Source of the DNA: Malus domestica
Lineage: Eukaryota > Streptophyta > Magnoliopsida > Rosales > Rosaceae
Length of the DNA stretch: 64,000 nt
Direction: 5' to 3'
NCBI RefSeq assembly: GCF_042453785.1
Contig: NC_091669.1
Span: forward strand, 30,769,001 to 30,833,000
Shown here: in pieces, positions 19,880-29,913 of the stretch
How positions within the stretch are numbered: the first letter of the stretch is position 1
How the letters are laid out: each line of letters begins with the position of its first letter
Translations under genes and position numbers: made by a program
The notes under the pieces: model-generated
The model's input: the letters and a program-made list of their open reading frames with translations, nothing else
What the model was told of the DNA's origin: nothing
Databases searched by the model: none

Positions 19880-20840
19880 GAGCATATGAACAACTTTCAA
19901 GAAGGAACCATTTCTGTTTGAGCGACGGAAATTAAAGTGTTGAAGCTCCAAACATGACAGTCGGATTCTTGCAGATTTCGAAGCTGCTATGATGTTTCGA
20001 AGATCTGGAAATATTTAACCATTAGTTCATTCTGAATTTTTGATATGTTATGAAAGAGACGATGAGGCACAACTTCAATGAAGAAAGCATGCTGATCTGA
20101 ACAATAGAAAATGGAGTTTCGAAGCTCACAACAAATCTGACGGGTTGACAGAAAAATAATAACCAGTCATTCATCATACCTGAATTTCTTGAGTTATATA
20201 GCTCCGAGGGATCTCAAATTTGGATATGTTGTAGGTCACAAGCTGAGAAACAACTTCAATGAAGAAAGCATGCTGATCTGAGCAAGAGAAAATAGAGTTT
20301 CAAAGCTCACAACAAATCTGACGGGTTGACAGACAAATGATAAACAGTCACTCATCATACCTGGATTTCTGGAGTTATACTGCTCCAAGGGACCTCAAAT
20401 TTGGATATGTTGTAGTTCACAAGTTAAGGAACAACTTCGATGAAGAAAGTATGTTGATCTGAACAAGAGAAAATGGAGTTTCGAAGCTCACAACAAGTCT
20501 GACAGGTTGACAGAAAAATGATGAACAGTCACTCATCATACCTGAATTTCTGGATTTGTACTGCTCCGATGGATCTCAAATTTGGATATGTTGTAGCTGA
20601 CAAGGTGAGGAACAACTTCGATGAAGAAAGTATGTTGAGATGAACAAGAAAAAATGGAGTTTAGAAGCTCACAACAAGTCTGACGGGTTAACAGAAAATT
20701 GATGAACAGTTACTCATCATACCTGAATTTCTGGAGTTGTACTACTCCGATGGATCTCAAATTTGGAGATGTTGTAGTTCACAAGATAAGGAACAACTTT
20801 CATGAAGACGACTTTGTGATCTGAGTTATAGATAATGGTG
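19880..20840 (+). repeat. 180-bp tandem repeat, about five units
   Basis: The landmark AACAACTTCRATGAAGAAAG recurs near 20069, 20250, 20430 and 20610, and in altered form near 20790, so the period is 180-181 bp. Each unit also carries CTCATCATACCTGAATTTCT, TCAAATTTGGATATGTTGTAG and GGAGTTTCGAAGCTCACAAC. The first and last units are the most diverged. No stable frame spans the array. Confidence 0.9.
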
Positions 20841-21422
20841 TTATCTTGCATCCACTCAGGCTGATTAGTGGAAACGAAAAGCAATTCCACCAAAGAAAAG
20901 ATGAAAAAGAGAGAAAAGCTACTAATTGCACTTGATCTTGTCTAGTCAATAGCATGCAGCATCAAACACACAAAAGTTGGAAATATTTTTAGATAAGGCA
21001 TATGCGAATGTGTGACATCGAAACAAGGATTCGTTACTTTGACAAATTAGTAACAAGCGAGACACCTCATTCGGCAACTCTCTTCGCCTGAAGACTTGGG
21101 GGACTCCCACCATATGCTACTGCACCTTAATACTCGGCAGTCTCACAACCACTCAGTGACTTGGATTTTTCAAGTCTCCAACCGAGAAGTTTTCCTCACT
21201 CGGGAAATTAAGGGAACACTACCTCAAACTACATGCTTCACTCACAAAGCTTCAACAATACAGGTTTCAACAAAAGCAAAAATTCAAAGAACTTTATGAA
21301 GAAGGCTTTGGTGTATTTAACACAATATATTGAAATGAAGCAAAGCTTATTTATTAATATTTTTGATAAGCCACAAATATGTACATATACATGAGTCAAA
21401 ATAAACAAACAAAAGGGAGCCT
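20841..21422. other. Interior of the LTR element, including the LINE junction point seen elsewhere
   Basis: Non-coding on the sense strand. CCACTCAGTGACTTGG at about 21153-21168 is where LINE sequence is joined in the two chimeric copies (about 9771 and about 63131). The antisense unit's 3' end and AATAAA-like signal lie near 21350. Confidence 0.6.
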
Positions 21423-22097
21423 TCACAAAGGTTGCTTAGGGGAAGTCTCAGCAGTCGGTAGAGCCCCAGAAAGAGAAAGCACCGGAGGGTGGTTATCCGG
21501 AGCCTCAGTACTTGACAAAACCCCAGAAGGATGAGGCATTGGAGGTTCATCATTTGAAGCTTCATTACCAGGTACAGCCCCAGAGGACGAAGGCAATAAA
21601 TGCCTTTGGAACAAACCCACAAACCGCTGATGATCAAGTAAAACCTTACCATCAGTTTCCTTCATCTGGTCAAGCTTCCTCTTCATGTTTGTAGCATAGT
21701 CATGGGCGAGCCGGTGCAACTGCTTATTCTCATGCTTGAGCCCTCTAATCTCCTGTTTGAGACTCATCACTTCAGCAGCCAATGATTCAACTTGGCGGGT
21801 TCTAGCAAATAGGCGTTGGGCCATATTAGACACAGAACCTGCACACTGAACACTAAGAGCCAGAGAGTCCTTAACAGCCAACTCATCAGACCGTTTGGAA
21901 AGTAGTCTGTTATCTTTGGGAGTGAGAAGGTTCCTGGCCACCACTGCAGCGGTCATATCATTCTTCATCACAGAATCCCCAACGGTAAGAGGACCAGTAG
22001 GGGATATGAAGGATGGGCGCCATATGTTGTCTGGAGAAGGCGTGGCTGTCTCTTCTCCAAGGTTCAGGTCAAAACGACGGTCGGAGGGTCCAGACAT
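21423..22097 (-). CDS. Conserved 224-aa coiled-coil protein encoded antisense to the LTR element (copy B)
   Basis: Same protein as the frame at 8831-9505, here inside the complete element and opposite to gag. It has the same ATG (MSGPSDRRFDLNLGEE), the same length and the same stop. About 19 of 224 residues differ from copy A, nearly all in the first 37 residues and in the Pro/Ser-rich tail (after residue about 148). The 109-residue core, which includes the coiled coil (VMSLKQEIRGLKHENKQLHRL), is identical, although the DNA there differs at 11 silent positions. TATA box and 64-bp repeats lie upstream (about 22208-22445, minus strand). It could package or silence, act as a trans-activator, or derive from a host gene; nothing in the sequence decides. 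No matching family was recognised. Confidence 0.75.
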   Translation of the reverse strand: MSGPSDRRFDLNLGEETATPSPDNIWRPSFISPTGPLTVGDSVMKNDMTAAVVARNLLTPKDNRLLSKRSDELAVKDSLALSVQCAGSVSNMAQRLFARTRQVESLAAEVMSLKQEIRGLKHENKQLHRLAHDYATNMKRKLDQMKETDGKVLLDHQRFVGLFQRHLLPSSSGAVPGNEASNDEPPMPHPSGVLSSTEAPDNHPPVLSLSGALPTAETSPKQPL

Positions 22098-22207
22098 TTT
22101 CAAATGTGTTGAAGAAGGAAGAGGTCAGACAAATCAAGATCTTAGAAGTGCAAGAAATGAGTTTCTACTGGTAGAGATTCAGGTGTGCTGTGGAACTTAA
22201 TGCCAGC

Positions 22208-22219
22208 CTCTATAAAAAT
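22208..22219 (-). promoter_or_regulatory. TATA box of the antisense transcription unit (copy B)
   Basis: CCTCTATAAAAA on the plus strand, i.e. TTTTTATAGAGG on the minus strand, about 112 bases before the ATG and identical to copy A. Confidence 0.5.
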
Positions 22220-22235
22220 CTGCACTCGACGGAGC

Positions 22236-22445
22236 TTCAGAAATCGAAGAGGCGTTTGCTTTCTCAAAAGCTGGGCTGCTCAGAGACCACGAGGGCCGAT
22301 CTCAGAAATCGAAGAGCGTTTGCTTTCTCAAAAGCTGGGCTGCTCAGAGACCACGAGGGCCGATCTCAGAAATCGAAGAGGCGTTTGCTTTCTCAAAAGC
22401 TGGGCTGCTCAGAGACCACGAGGGCCGATCTCAGAAATCGAAGAA
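22236..22445 (-). repeat. 64-66-bp tandem repeats upstream of antisense frame (copy B)
   Basis: Three nearly identical units plus a partial one: CAGAAATCGAAGAGGCG, TTTGCTTTCTCAAAAGCTGG and GCTGCTCAGAGACCACGAGG repeat at about 22237, 22301, 22365 and 22431. They are more homogeneous than the copies at 8455-8700, consistent with a younger element. Confidence 0.92.
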
Positions 22446-24337
22446 GCACCTGCTTTTTCAGCCTCGTCAGCACCTGTCACATGCACAATCAGCTTTGCGA
22501 AAATTACGGGCAATCTGTTGAAGATTTCTGGTGAAGTAAAAAGCACGTGAATCTTACTGTTCAATCACCGCTCTCCAAATGCACCATCAACTCCTCGGGT
22601 ACCACATATAACTTTGTCAAAGATCTCTGACAAAGTTTAGGCACGAGAATTTCGAAGTTCCAGCTACCCTACTATTACCCATAAGGGTAAAGGAACAGCA
22701 CCACTGCTTGACAACTGGAAAGTCCCTATGTGTGTCGACCTCCTTGTTTTGCGGCAAGACAGGTTGGCAAGAACGTCCAACCTTTACTCACATTCGAGAA
22801 AAGACTCCCAACATAATTACTTTCTCAAAAACCGGAGTAGCACCGCTTTCCGAATCTCGAGAGTCAGATCCTCGACGGGATTGCTTGTTCGAAAACCGAA
22901 GAGGCACAACTCTCAGAACTTCGAGAGCCAGATTTCCTTAGATAAAGCTTGTCTGTAATCTTCACACGTAACATCAGCTTTCCAGATACCACATACCACT
23001 TTTTCAAAGTGCTCTGACAAAATTAAAACACGTGAAGCTGGCAGCTCCCACTACATTGCTGTGACCAAGAAGGGTAAAGGAATAGCATTACTACTTGTTA
23101 TTGGGAAATCCCTATATACATTGACCTCCCTCCTCAACGGACAGGCAAACCTGCAAAAATGCTCAACCCTTTCTCGCATTCGAAAAGGCACCCTCAACAT
23201 AACCTCTCGAAATACTCAGCTTTATTTCCCCCCGATAATACCTCAGCAAATAAGCCACACCAAGAACAAGAGTATCTCATATCATCAGGGTCGAAAGCAA
23301 GAGTATCCCATATCATGCTTTCTCCCTATCTTTGTCTTTGTCCTTGTCCACACCTGCAGGACAAGGAGAAAGAGAGCAGTCAGTCGGAACCTGAAATCAA
23401 ACCTCCAATTTGGAACTGACTGCCTGGAGCCTTTGCCTGGTTGCTTACTTAGCATTGCTCTCGAGTACTCATCCTCAACTGCTGTCAAGGTCACGAATTC
23501 CACCGGCAAATACCTCATGACAGTTGATCAGATATTGGCTCTTTACACTGAAGCTGCCAAGCGTGGATGAGTCACTATGAAGGAATGTTCTGAAGGACCA
23601 TTAAAATGCAAAGGTTGCACACCACTTCTGCCCTGCAAAAGATTGAAGCAGAAGGTTCAACGGTGAGCTGAAACTGATCACTACAGCACGACACCTTTCC
23701 ATACCACATTCATTATTCCGTCAACAGCAAAAGTATCCCATATCATCAAGGTCGAACGTACTCTAGATTTGATGGACTTGTTTTGACCCTCAAATTTTTT
23801 AGTCGGCCTTATACTCTGAAGGGCACCAGAAAACCCTCCAGCACAGTTCAAGAATAAGCCTGTGGAAAGTTACTTCTTCAAAAGCAAAAGTATCTCATAT
23901 CATCTCTTATCCATTTGCTTCTCCTTATCCTGGCAATTGAATGAGAGACAAGGAGAAGGAGAACAATCAACCGGAAGCCGAAGTCAAACCTCTGATCCTG
24001 GGTTGCTTACTTGGAAGTTTGACTGCTTACCTTGTCTGTCACCTCTTTCGGCAGATCTCCTAGCTCGGCAACTTGGGGGACTCCTACTATAGGGTTTGTA
24101 TCACACTTGACTAAGCCCGAAACTACAACTAAGCTTTAAGTGAAATTGATACATTACCTTGTGCGTCAACATCAGCTAAGTACACCATTCCCGGATGGAG
24201 GAAAGGTACTTCCAGAGAAGGGCAGATGAAGATCAGACCACACTTCGGTACTTAGAAGTTTCGTGATTACTCAAGGGATTGGATCTTGCAAGTCCCCAAC
24301 CGAGGAGTTTCCCTCACTCGGGAACTTAGGGGAGCAC
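22446..24337. other. 3' interior of the LTR element up to the polypurine tract
   Basis: No gene on either strand. It holds further degenerate repeats built on TCTCGAGAGCCAGAT and CAAGCAATC (22790-22960), segments shared with 6290-8450 in reverse, and ACTTAGGGGAGCAC just before the 3' LTR, which fits a polypurine tract. The 169-codon frame at 23061-23570 has no family resemblance. Confidence 0.6.
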
Positions 24338-24849
24338 TGTTTGTACCATACTTGACCAATCCCGAAACTACCGAGCACCGGCCAACGCTATACTGTCAAG
24401 GACCCAGAAGAGTTCCCCTCCGACCAGGAGGCCAATCACTACTCGACACGTGTCAAGATTAGAAGCCAATCAGAGCGCAGCACGTGTCGACATCAAGAAC
24501 CAATCATAACATGACACATGTCAATGTGACAAAGCTACAAGTTTTTCTATAAATAGGGGTCATTCCCCCACAATATTGCCTAATGCCATTTGTGTTAAAT
24601 CATTCACAAGAACTCACTAAATTGAGAGCTTGATCATTTGTACTTGTGTAAGCCCTTCACTACTAATAAGAACTCCTCTACTCCGTGGACGTAGCCAATC
24701 TGGGTGAACCACGTACATCCTGTGTTTGCTTCTCTGTCTCTATTCATTTACGTACTTATCCTCACTAGTGACCGAAGCAACCAAGCGAAGGTCACAAAAC
24801 CTGACACTTTCTGTTGTACCAAAGTCTTCGCTGATTTTGTGCATCAACA
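24338..24849 (+). repeat. 3' LTR
   Basis: Identical to 16769-17280 except G for A at 24475. Followed by the target duplication CAAGT at 24850-24854. Confidence 0.95.
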
Positions 24850-25012
24850 CAAGTGTTTTAGCTTTTTTGTGTAAATGGGTTTTGGATTTTGAGGGTATTT
24901 AGGTTTATTCATGTGAGTTTTATGCTATATTTGAAAATTTTTATAAAAAATGACATTTATGAAATTGAGTATTAAATTTTGACTATTAATAATAAATACT
25001 CTATATTTACAG

Positions 25013-27081
25013 TAGCAGGCGCCTTCATGTGGGGATCCCCATTTGCAAGGATCACATTGTGCTCGCATACTTCCACCGTGAAATGTGGTCCAGTAAATTA
25101 AACCATCCTTTTTTAAGGTCCTCATTGAATGATGATCCTTACAAAAGAATGGCTATAATCTTACAAGTGACCTGCAACTGCAAGTGGAGAGAGGGGCAGG
25201 GAGGTTGTGAACTGTAGTAGGGTTTTTGCTGCTAAGTTGGGTTGTCACTGCAATAATAAGGAACATAAAGAAATCAAATGTTTACATAACGAATCATTTC
25301 ACAATGTCATTACACATTATTATTTGTCCACATGTCATAATTTTATTGACGGTTATAAGTGACATGTAAGAATTGATGGTAAAAAAACCAATTTGCTCTT
25401 GAATTTGACAGAATAGTGGACGAAATCTAACGACAGGGGATTAACTGATATATTTCAAATAGTTCATAGGATTAATTTATCAAAAAAATATTTTAGAGAG
25501 TTAATTTCAACTGAAGTAATAGTTTAAGAAGTCAAACGACAATTTACCTTCAAGGCACTACTGTATGACTTTTACAGAGCCTTCCATGAAGCCACATCTT
25601 TTTTGTTTTTTTTTTTTTTTCTCTTTTTCTTAAGTTTGATTTACTTTTCGTCCTCCCTTACAAAGGGGCGATCTCTTCTCAATTATTTGACATGTATTGT
25701 TTCTTTTTTATACATGGGATTGATGGATTCGAACTTGACACCTCTTATTATGTTGGAAAGAGAAATACCGTTGGACATATTATATTGTTAGACTTGTAAA
25801 TCATAACCGCAATAATGTACATGATTCAATCTAATTGATGGGAATTATGTACAGTTTGACAACTTAACATGTTAAAATCTTTGTTAAGAAAAAAGGTCAA
25901 CTACAATTTACACTCTCCAGATTTGAGGTACTCAAAAAACATAAAAAATTAAAATTAAAAAAGTGACACAAAGTTTTAATTTTCTTACATTACACTACGA
26001 TATTTTGAAATGATATCAATTAATATGCCATATGTTTGTTTGAAAGTCTAAGCCTCTGTTAAATAGATGACAAGCCATATGAAAGACCCATTTTGGGAGT
26101 GGCATATAAGCAATACGCATTGTTTGGATCAAATTATGTGATTGATTATCGTTTTGGATACAAATAATTAATTTAAAAGAACCGAAGCTCATAATTAGGT
26201 TTTTTTTTTTGTGTGAATGTGGTACAAATATAGCTTATACTAGAAAAAATGCCTGCACGATGTTGCGGGGCTTGAATGCATCATCTTCAACTGCATTGCA
26301 CAATTAATAGGACAAAACGAAACGTTTTGGTTCCCTAATATATAGAAGAAACAGAAGTAACATATAGTTCACAGACATGTTGGCCTTGTAGCCAAGGTGA
26401 CAAAATATATATCTTATAGGTTAGGTACATGTGTGAGTAGTTGACTAAAAACATAAAAGACTGTTTTGTTCTCATTCTAGCATCTAAGTTTCCAAGCATA
26501 AACGTGTGCAAAGAACATGCAGGTGTTGAAGCAAAAATGTTGATAGCCAAAAACATGTAGAACGGCTTGCAGCAGTCGATTACGGAGATTGCATTGTTCA
26601 CTTTTTTTTAGAGTGGTCATCTTCCGTACTATAGCAAAAAAATATAAAGTATAGTTTAAGAAATGCTATTATATTGTTTGTTATATAGGTGTGTGCGTGA
26701 AAAATAAATTGCAAGTTACCTATCTTTGGGTTTTTTTCTTTGAGATTTTGTTCTGAGTGCGGCTAATGGCACTTTGTCGGCTGGTTCAATTTTGGGGACA
26801 ACCAGATTGTGGAATTCTCTAGCAATTCTGGCAGAATTGGTTGTCTCTGTTTGGTTGCTGCGAGGTTTTTTGCTGTGAGTCAAAATACAAATTATACGCA
26901 AAAGTTATTAAAGAAGGGTTGTCAATTTACTTGTGTTTGTATTTGGAGAGTTGCGGAATCTCCGGATTGAAAACACAAACAGTTGATCCTGTTCTTCCGA
27001 GAACAGGTTTTCCTATAAATAAAACATAAAGATCAACAAATTGAAACTTTAAATAGTTAGATAAAATATGGTAGGACATCT
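25013..27081. other. Intergenic, no gene seen
   Basis: AT-rich sequence with short spurious frames. A T run lies at 25602-25620. 26740-26900 encodes on the minus strand a peptide with IAREFHNLVVPKIEPADKVP, which is unassigned. No tRNA or clear element. Confidence 0.5.
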
Positions 27082-27856
27082 TAGATCACCAGGGCCGGCC
27101 CTGAGGCTAGCCGAGGTAGGCGGCCGCCTAGGGCCCCCAAGTTCGGGGGGGCCCCAAATTTTTTTATACATCGTGTATATAAAATATAAATAAAGAAAAC
27201 GCAAGAAGCATCACAATTAGTTTCTTGGTGCAGTGGAAATGGTTTCACTTTGTTTTTATTAGGGTGGGCAGTTCGAAACACCTTGTAGGCATTAGTTTTT
27301 GCTTTTTTCAAATCTATGAAATTAAAGATTAAAAATAAAGATAAATTGATCTTTAAAAATTTTAAAATTACAAGAATCAAAGGGAGTTAAAATAATTCAA
27401 CAAATATTAATTTTGAATGATTTTAAAATTTTCAACTTTAGAAAAAAAAAAAGGGTAAAGTACAAAAAACTACCTCAACTATTGATGTCACGACACTTTC
27501 ATACCTCATCTTTTAAAATTGACAATGTCATACCTCATCTTTAGAATTTGGTCCAATGTTATACATTCCGTTACTTGGCCGTTTATTTTTCAGTTAAATG
27601 TTGACGTGGCTTGATCCAGATCCCACTTTCTATTAAAAAATTAAAAAATTATTATTAAAAACTAAAAAAAATCATTTAATAATTTCTAAATATTAAAATA
27701 ATAAAAAAAAGTTAAAAAAAAACTTATTTTCTTTCCCTCCCCCCTGTTTCTCTCTCTTCTCTCCCATCTTCTTCTTCTTCCCCCCTGTTTCTCTCTCTTC
27801 TCTCCCATCTTCTTCTTCTTCCTCCTTTTGCAGATTTGGGCTTTTTTTCTTGAGAA

Positions 27857-27955
27857 CTTTAACGAAAAGCTCCCGGTACTGTTCACTTTAACGAAAAACC
27901 ACATTTTTACACTAAAAAGTCAATCCTGGTACTATTCACTTTACCCTTTATTTTC
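27857..27955. repeat. Small MITE-like repeat (copy 2), inside the MULE
   Basis: Reverse complement of the block at 15488-15645: AACTTTAACGAAAAGCTCCC, ACACTAAAAAGTCAATCCTG and TTCACTTTACCCTTTATTTT. It lies at the inner edge of the left arm, so it is a third nesting level. Confidence 0.7.
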
Positions 27956-28690
27956 TTCTTCTCTCCTCCTCCTCCCCCCTCCTCCCCACCCTCCTCCTCC
28001 TCCCCCCTCCTCCCCACCCTCCTCCTCCTTCTTCTTCTTCTTTCCTTGCAGATTTGGTTTATTTTTTTTCTTTTTTTTTCTTCTTCCTCCTTTTTTTCTG
28101 GGTTGCAGGAAAGGGACTGGAAGGAAGAATAAGACTTCTTCTTCTTCTTTCTTCGTTGCAGAACGGTTTCGTTTTTCTTTCTTTTTTTGTTTTTTTTTCT
28201 CTTCTTCTTCCACCTCCTTTTTTTTCTGGGTTGCAGGAAGGGGTCTAGGAGGGAGAAGAAGATGAAGATGGGGGATCTTCTTCTTCTTCTTTCTTCGTTG
28301 CAAATTCGGTTTCGGTTTTTTTTTTTTTTTTTTCTTCTTCTTCCTCCTTTTTTTCTGGGTTGCAGGAGGGGTGCTGGAAGGGATCTTCTTCTTTCTTCAT
28401 TGCAGATTCGGTTTCGGTTTTTTTTTTCTTCTTCTTCTTCTTCCTCAGTTTTTTCTGGGTTGCAGGAAGAGGACTGGAAGGGAGAAGAAGATGAAGATGG
28501 GGGATCTTCTTCTTCTTCTTTCATCGTTGCAGATTCGGTTTCAGTATTTTTTGTTTTTTTGTTTTTTTCTTCTTCCTCATTTTTTTCTGGGTTGCATGAA
28601 GGGAACTGGAAGGGAGAAGAAGATGAAGATGGGGAGAAGAGAGAGAAGGGGGGAGGGAACGAACATAAGGAGGAAGAGAGAAGAAGAAAA
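27956..28690 (+). repeat. Polypyrimidine tandem array with repeated splice-acceptor-like sequences
   Basis: The first part is CCTCCTCC/CCCCTCCTCC, strongly strand-asymmetric. Then about five units of 100-132 bp each contain TTCTTCTTTCTTCGTTGCAG followed by ATTCGGTTTCGG, and then TTTTTTTCTGGGTTGCAGG (about 28099, 28225, 28356, 28457, 28589). Long frames across it on either strand are low-complexity and not genes. Confidence 0.85.
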
Positions 28691-29913
28691 AAAAAGCCCA
28701 AATCTGCAAAAGAAGGAGGAAGAAGAAGAAGATGGGAGAGAAGAGAGAGAAACAGGGGGGAAAAGGAAGCAGGAAGAAGAAGATGGGAGAGAAGAGAGAG
28801 AAACCGGGGGGGGGGAAGGGAAAGAAAATAAGTTTTTTTTAACTTTTTTTATTATTTTAATATTTAGAAATTATTAAATGATTTTTTTTAGTTTTTAATA
28901 ATAATTTTTTAATTTTTTAATAGAAAGTGGGATCTGGATCAAGCCACGTCAGCATTTAACTGAAAAATAAACGGCCAAGTAACGGAAGGTATAACATTGG
29001 ACCAAATTCTAAAGATGTATGACATTGTCAATTTTAAAAGATGAGGTATGAAAGTGTCGTGATACCAATAGTTAAAGTAGTTTTTTGTACTTTACCCAAA
29101 AAAAAATAACAAAACCTCATGTTAGTGAGTGGTTTATGTTTAAATTCTTATTTATTTTCAAAAATATTTTAAATAAAAATTGTATAAATAGAAAAAACTT
29201 GAGTTTCTTAAATAAAAAACATACAAAGGCCAATTGTCACACGCCTATGTGTGTGACAAGAGGCTAGTGAAATTAATGGCCTCAATCTGTCCAACTGCAT
29301 TTTTTTTTCTTTTGCTTTTGAAAATAACCTTAAAAATAACAAAAACCAGAATAATCATAAATTTGTAATCATTTTTTTCTTTCGACTTCCCAGTCTTTCT
29401 ATTTCTATTGAATGTTTAAGCAACTATCACTTGGTCCTGAAGATTGTAATTTGAGGTAACCATAACTTTGAATTTAAATTTTCTTTTTCAATAATTTATT
29501 GTTAAACTAGGTTATTCAAATATTTGATTCGCTAGTGCGTGTTGATTTTAGAAAGAACACAAGAGAACCACTTAGAGTTGTTGAATTATTATATTCGTCA
29601 ATCAAGTTTTATTATTTTTTTCTCTCTTGATCATCAAGTTTTATTGCTCTTCACTCTCAATCTTGACTGCAAACACTTAGTGCATTTGCATCTAAAGACA
29701 TGTGACATCTATATTAAGTAATGTTAGTACATCTTTTTTCTTTTGATATTAATTTTTAATGATATTCAATGAAGAAATAGACTTTTTATGTAATTAGCGA
29801 ATTCTTTTTACTACATACCAATATACAAAGAGTAGGAGGTCCGAGAACTTTAGGGCCCCACTTTGAAGACTCGCCTAGGGCCCTAAATTCTCAGGGCCGG
29901 CCCTGTAGATCAC

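Larger units (their letters stand above)
16769..24849 (+). mobile_element. Complete, young gag-only LTR retrotransposon (8,081 bp)
   Basis: LTRs of 512 bp each (16769-17280, 24338-24849) start TGTTTG and end CAACA. They differ by one base (A at 16906, G at 24475). The 5-bp target duplication CAAGT flanks the element (16764-16768, 24850-24854). A primer-binding-like motif follows the 5' LTR. The only sense gene is gag (17388-18806). There is no protease, reverse transcriptase, RNase H or integrase anywhere in the 7-kb interior, so movement must use enzymes from another element. The rest of the interior holds a GCTTCA minisatellite, 180-bp tandem repeats and, on the opposite strand, a complete antisense transcription unit. 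The gag type and overall layout fit a Ty3/gypsy-derived large non-autonomous element. Confidence 0.95.
15650..25012. mobile_element. Old element with about 140-bp inverted arms, interrupted by the 8.1-kb LTR element
   Basis: 15650-15790 and 24870-25012 are inverted copies of each other. Compare CATAAATGTCACTTTTTATAA and AATACCCTCAAAAT on the left with the reverse complement of ATTTTGAGGGTATT (about 24886) and AAAAAATGACATTTATGAAA (about 24946) on the right. Removing the LTR element and one copy of its 5-bp duplication leaves about 1.28 kb between and including the arms. The interior contains an RNase H-like coding fragment (15840-16025). A target duplication could not be defined, so the superfamily is open; long arms suggest a MULE-like element. 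Confidence 0.5.
27453..29097. mobile_element. MULE-type element with about 395-bp terminal inverted repeats, nested in the hAT element
   Basis: The left arm begins GGGTAAAGTACAAAAAACTA and the right arm ends with its complement at 29097. The arms run to about 27840 and 28690 and match almost base for base, including the CT-rich part with its own duplicated TCTCTCTCTTCTCTCCCATC. Flanks are A9 on both sides (27444-27452, 29098-29106), a possible 9-bp duplication as MULEs make, though a poly(A) target makes it weak evidence. No transposase. The centre is a CT-rich tandem array. Confidence 0.85.
27090..29905. mobile_element. hAT-type DNA transposon (non-autonomous), 2,816 bp
   Basis: Terminal inverted repeats CAGGGCCGGCCCTGAG face each other (27090 onward; 29890-29905 on the other strand). 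The first 14 bases are themselves palindromic. The 8-bp target duplication TAGATCAC flanks the element (27082-27089 and 29906-29913); 8 bp is diagnostic of hAT. GGGCCCC-rich subterminal segments lie inside both ends. No transposase frame is present. More than half of the length is a nested MULE-type element (27453-29097). Confidence 0.92.

Noticed and set aside
22236-22445. Evenly spaced repeats resembling a CRISPR array
   Set aside because: Direct tandem repeats without unique spacers, in plant DNA and inside a retroelement.
23061-23570. 169-codon open frame in the LTR element interior
   Set aside because: Overlaps repeats shared non-coding in the reverse copy at 6800-7500, where it is not conserved; no family features.
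27907-28701. 264-codon minus-strand open frame and several overlapping frames
   Set aside because: Pure low-complexity Lys/Glu/Arg/Ser peptides produced by the CT-rich tandem array; no start context, no domain.
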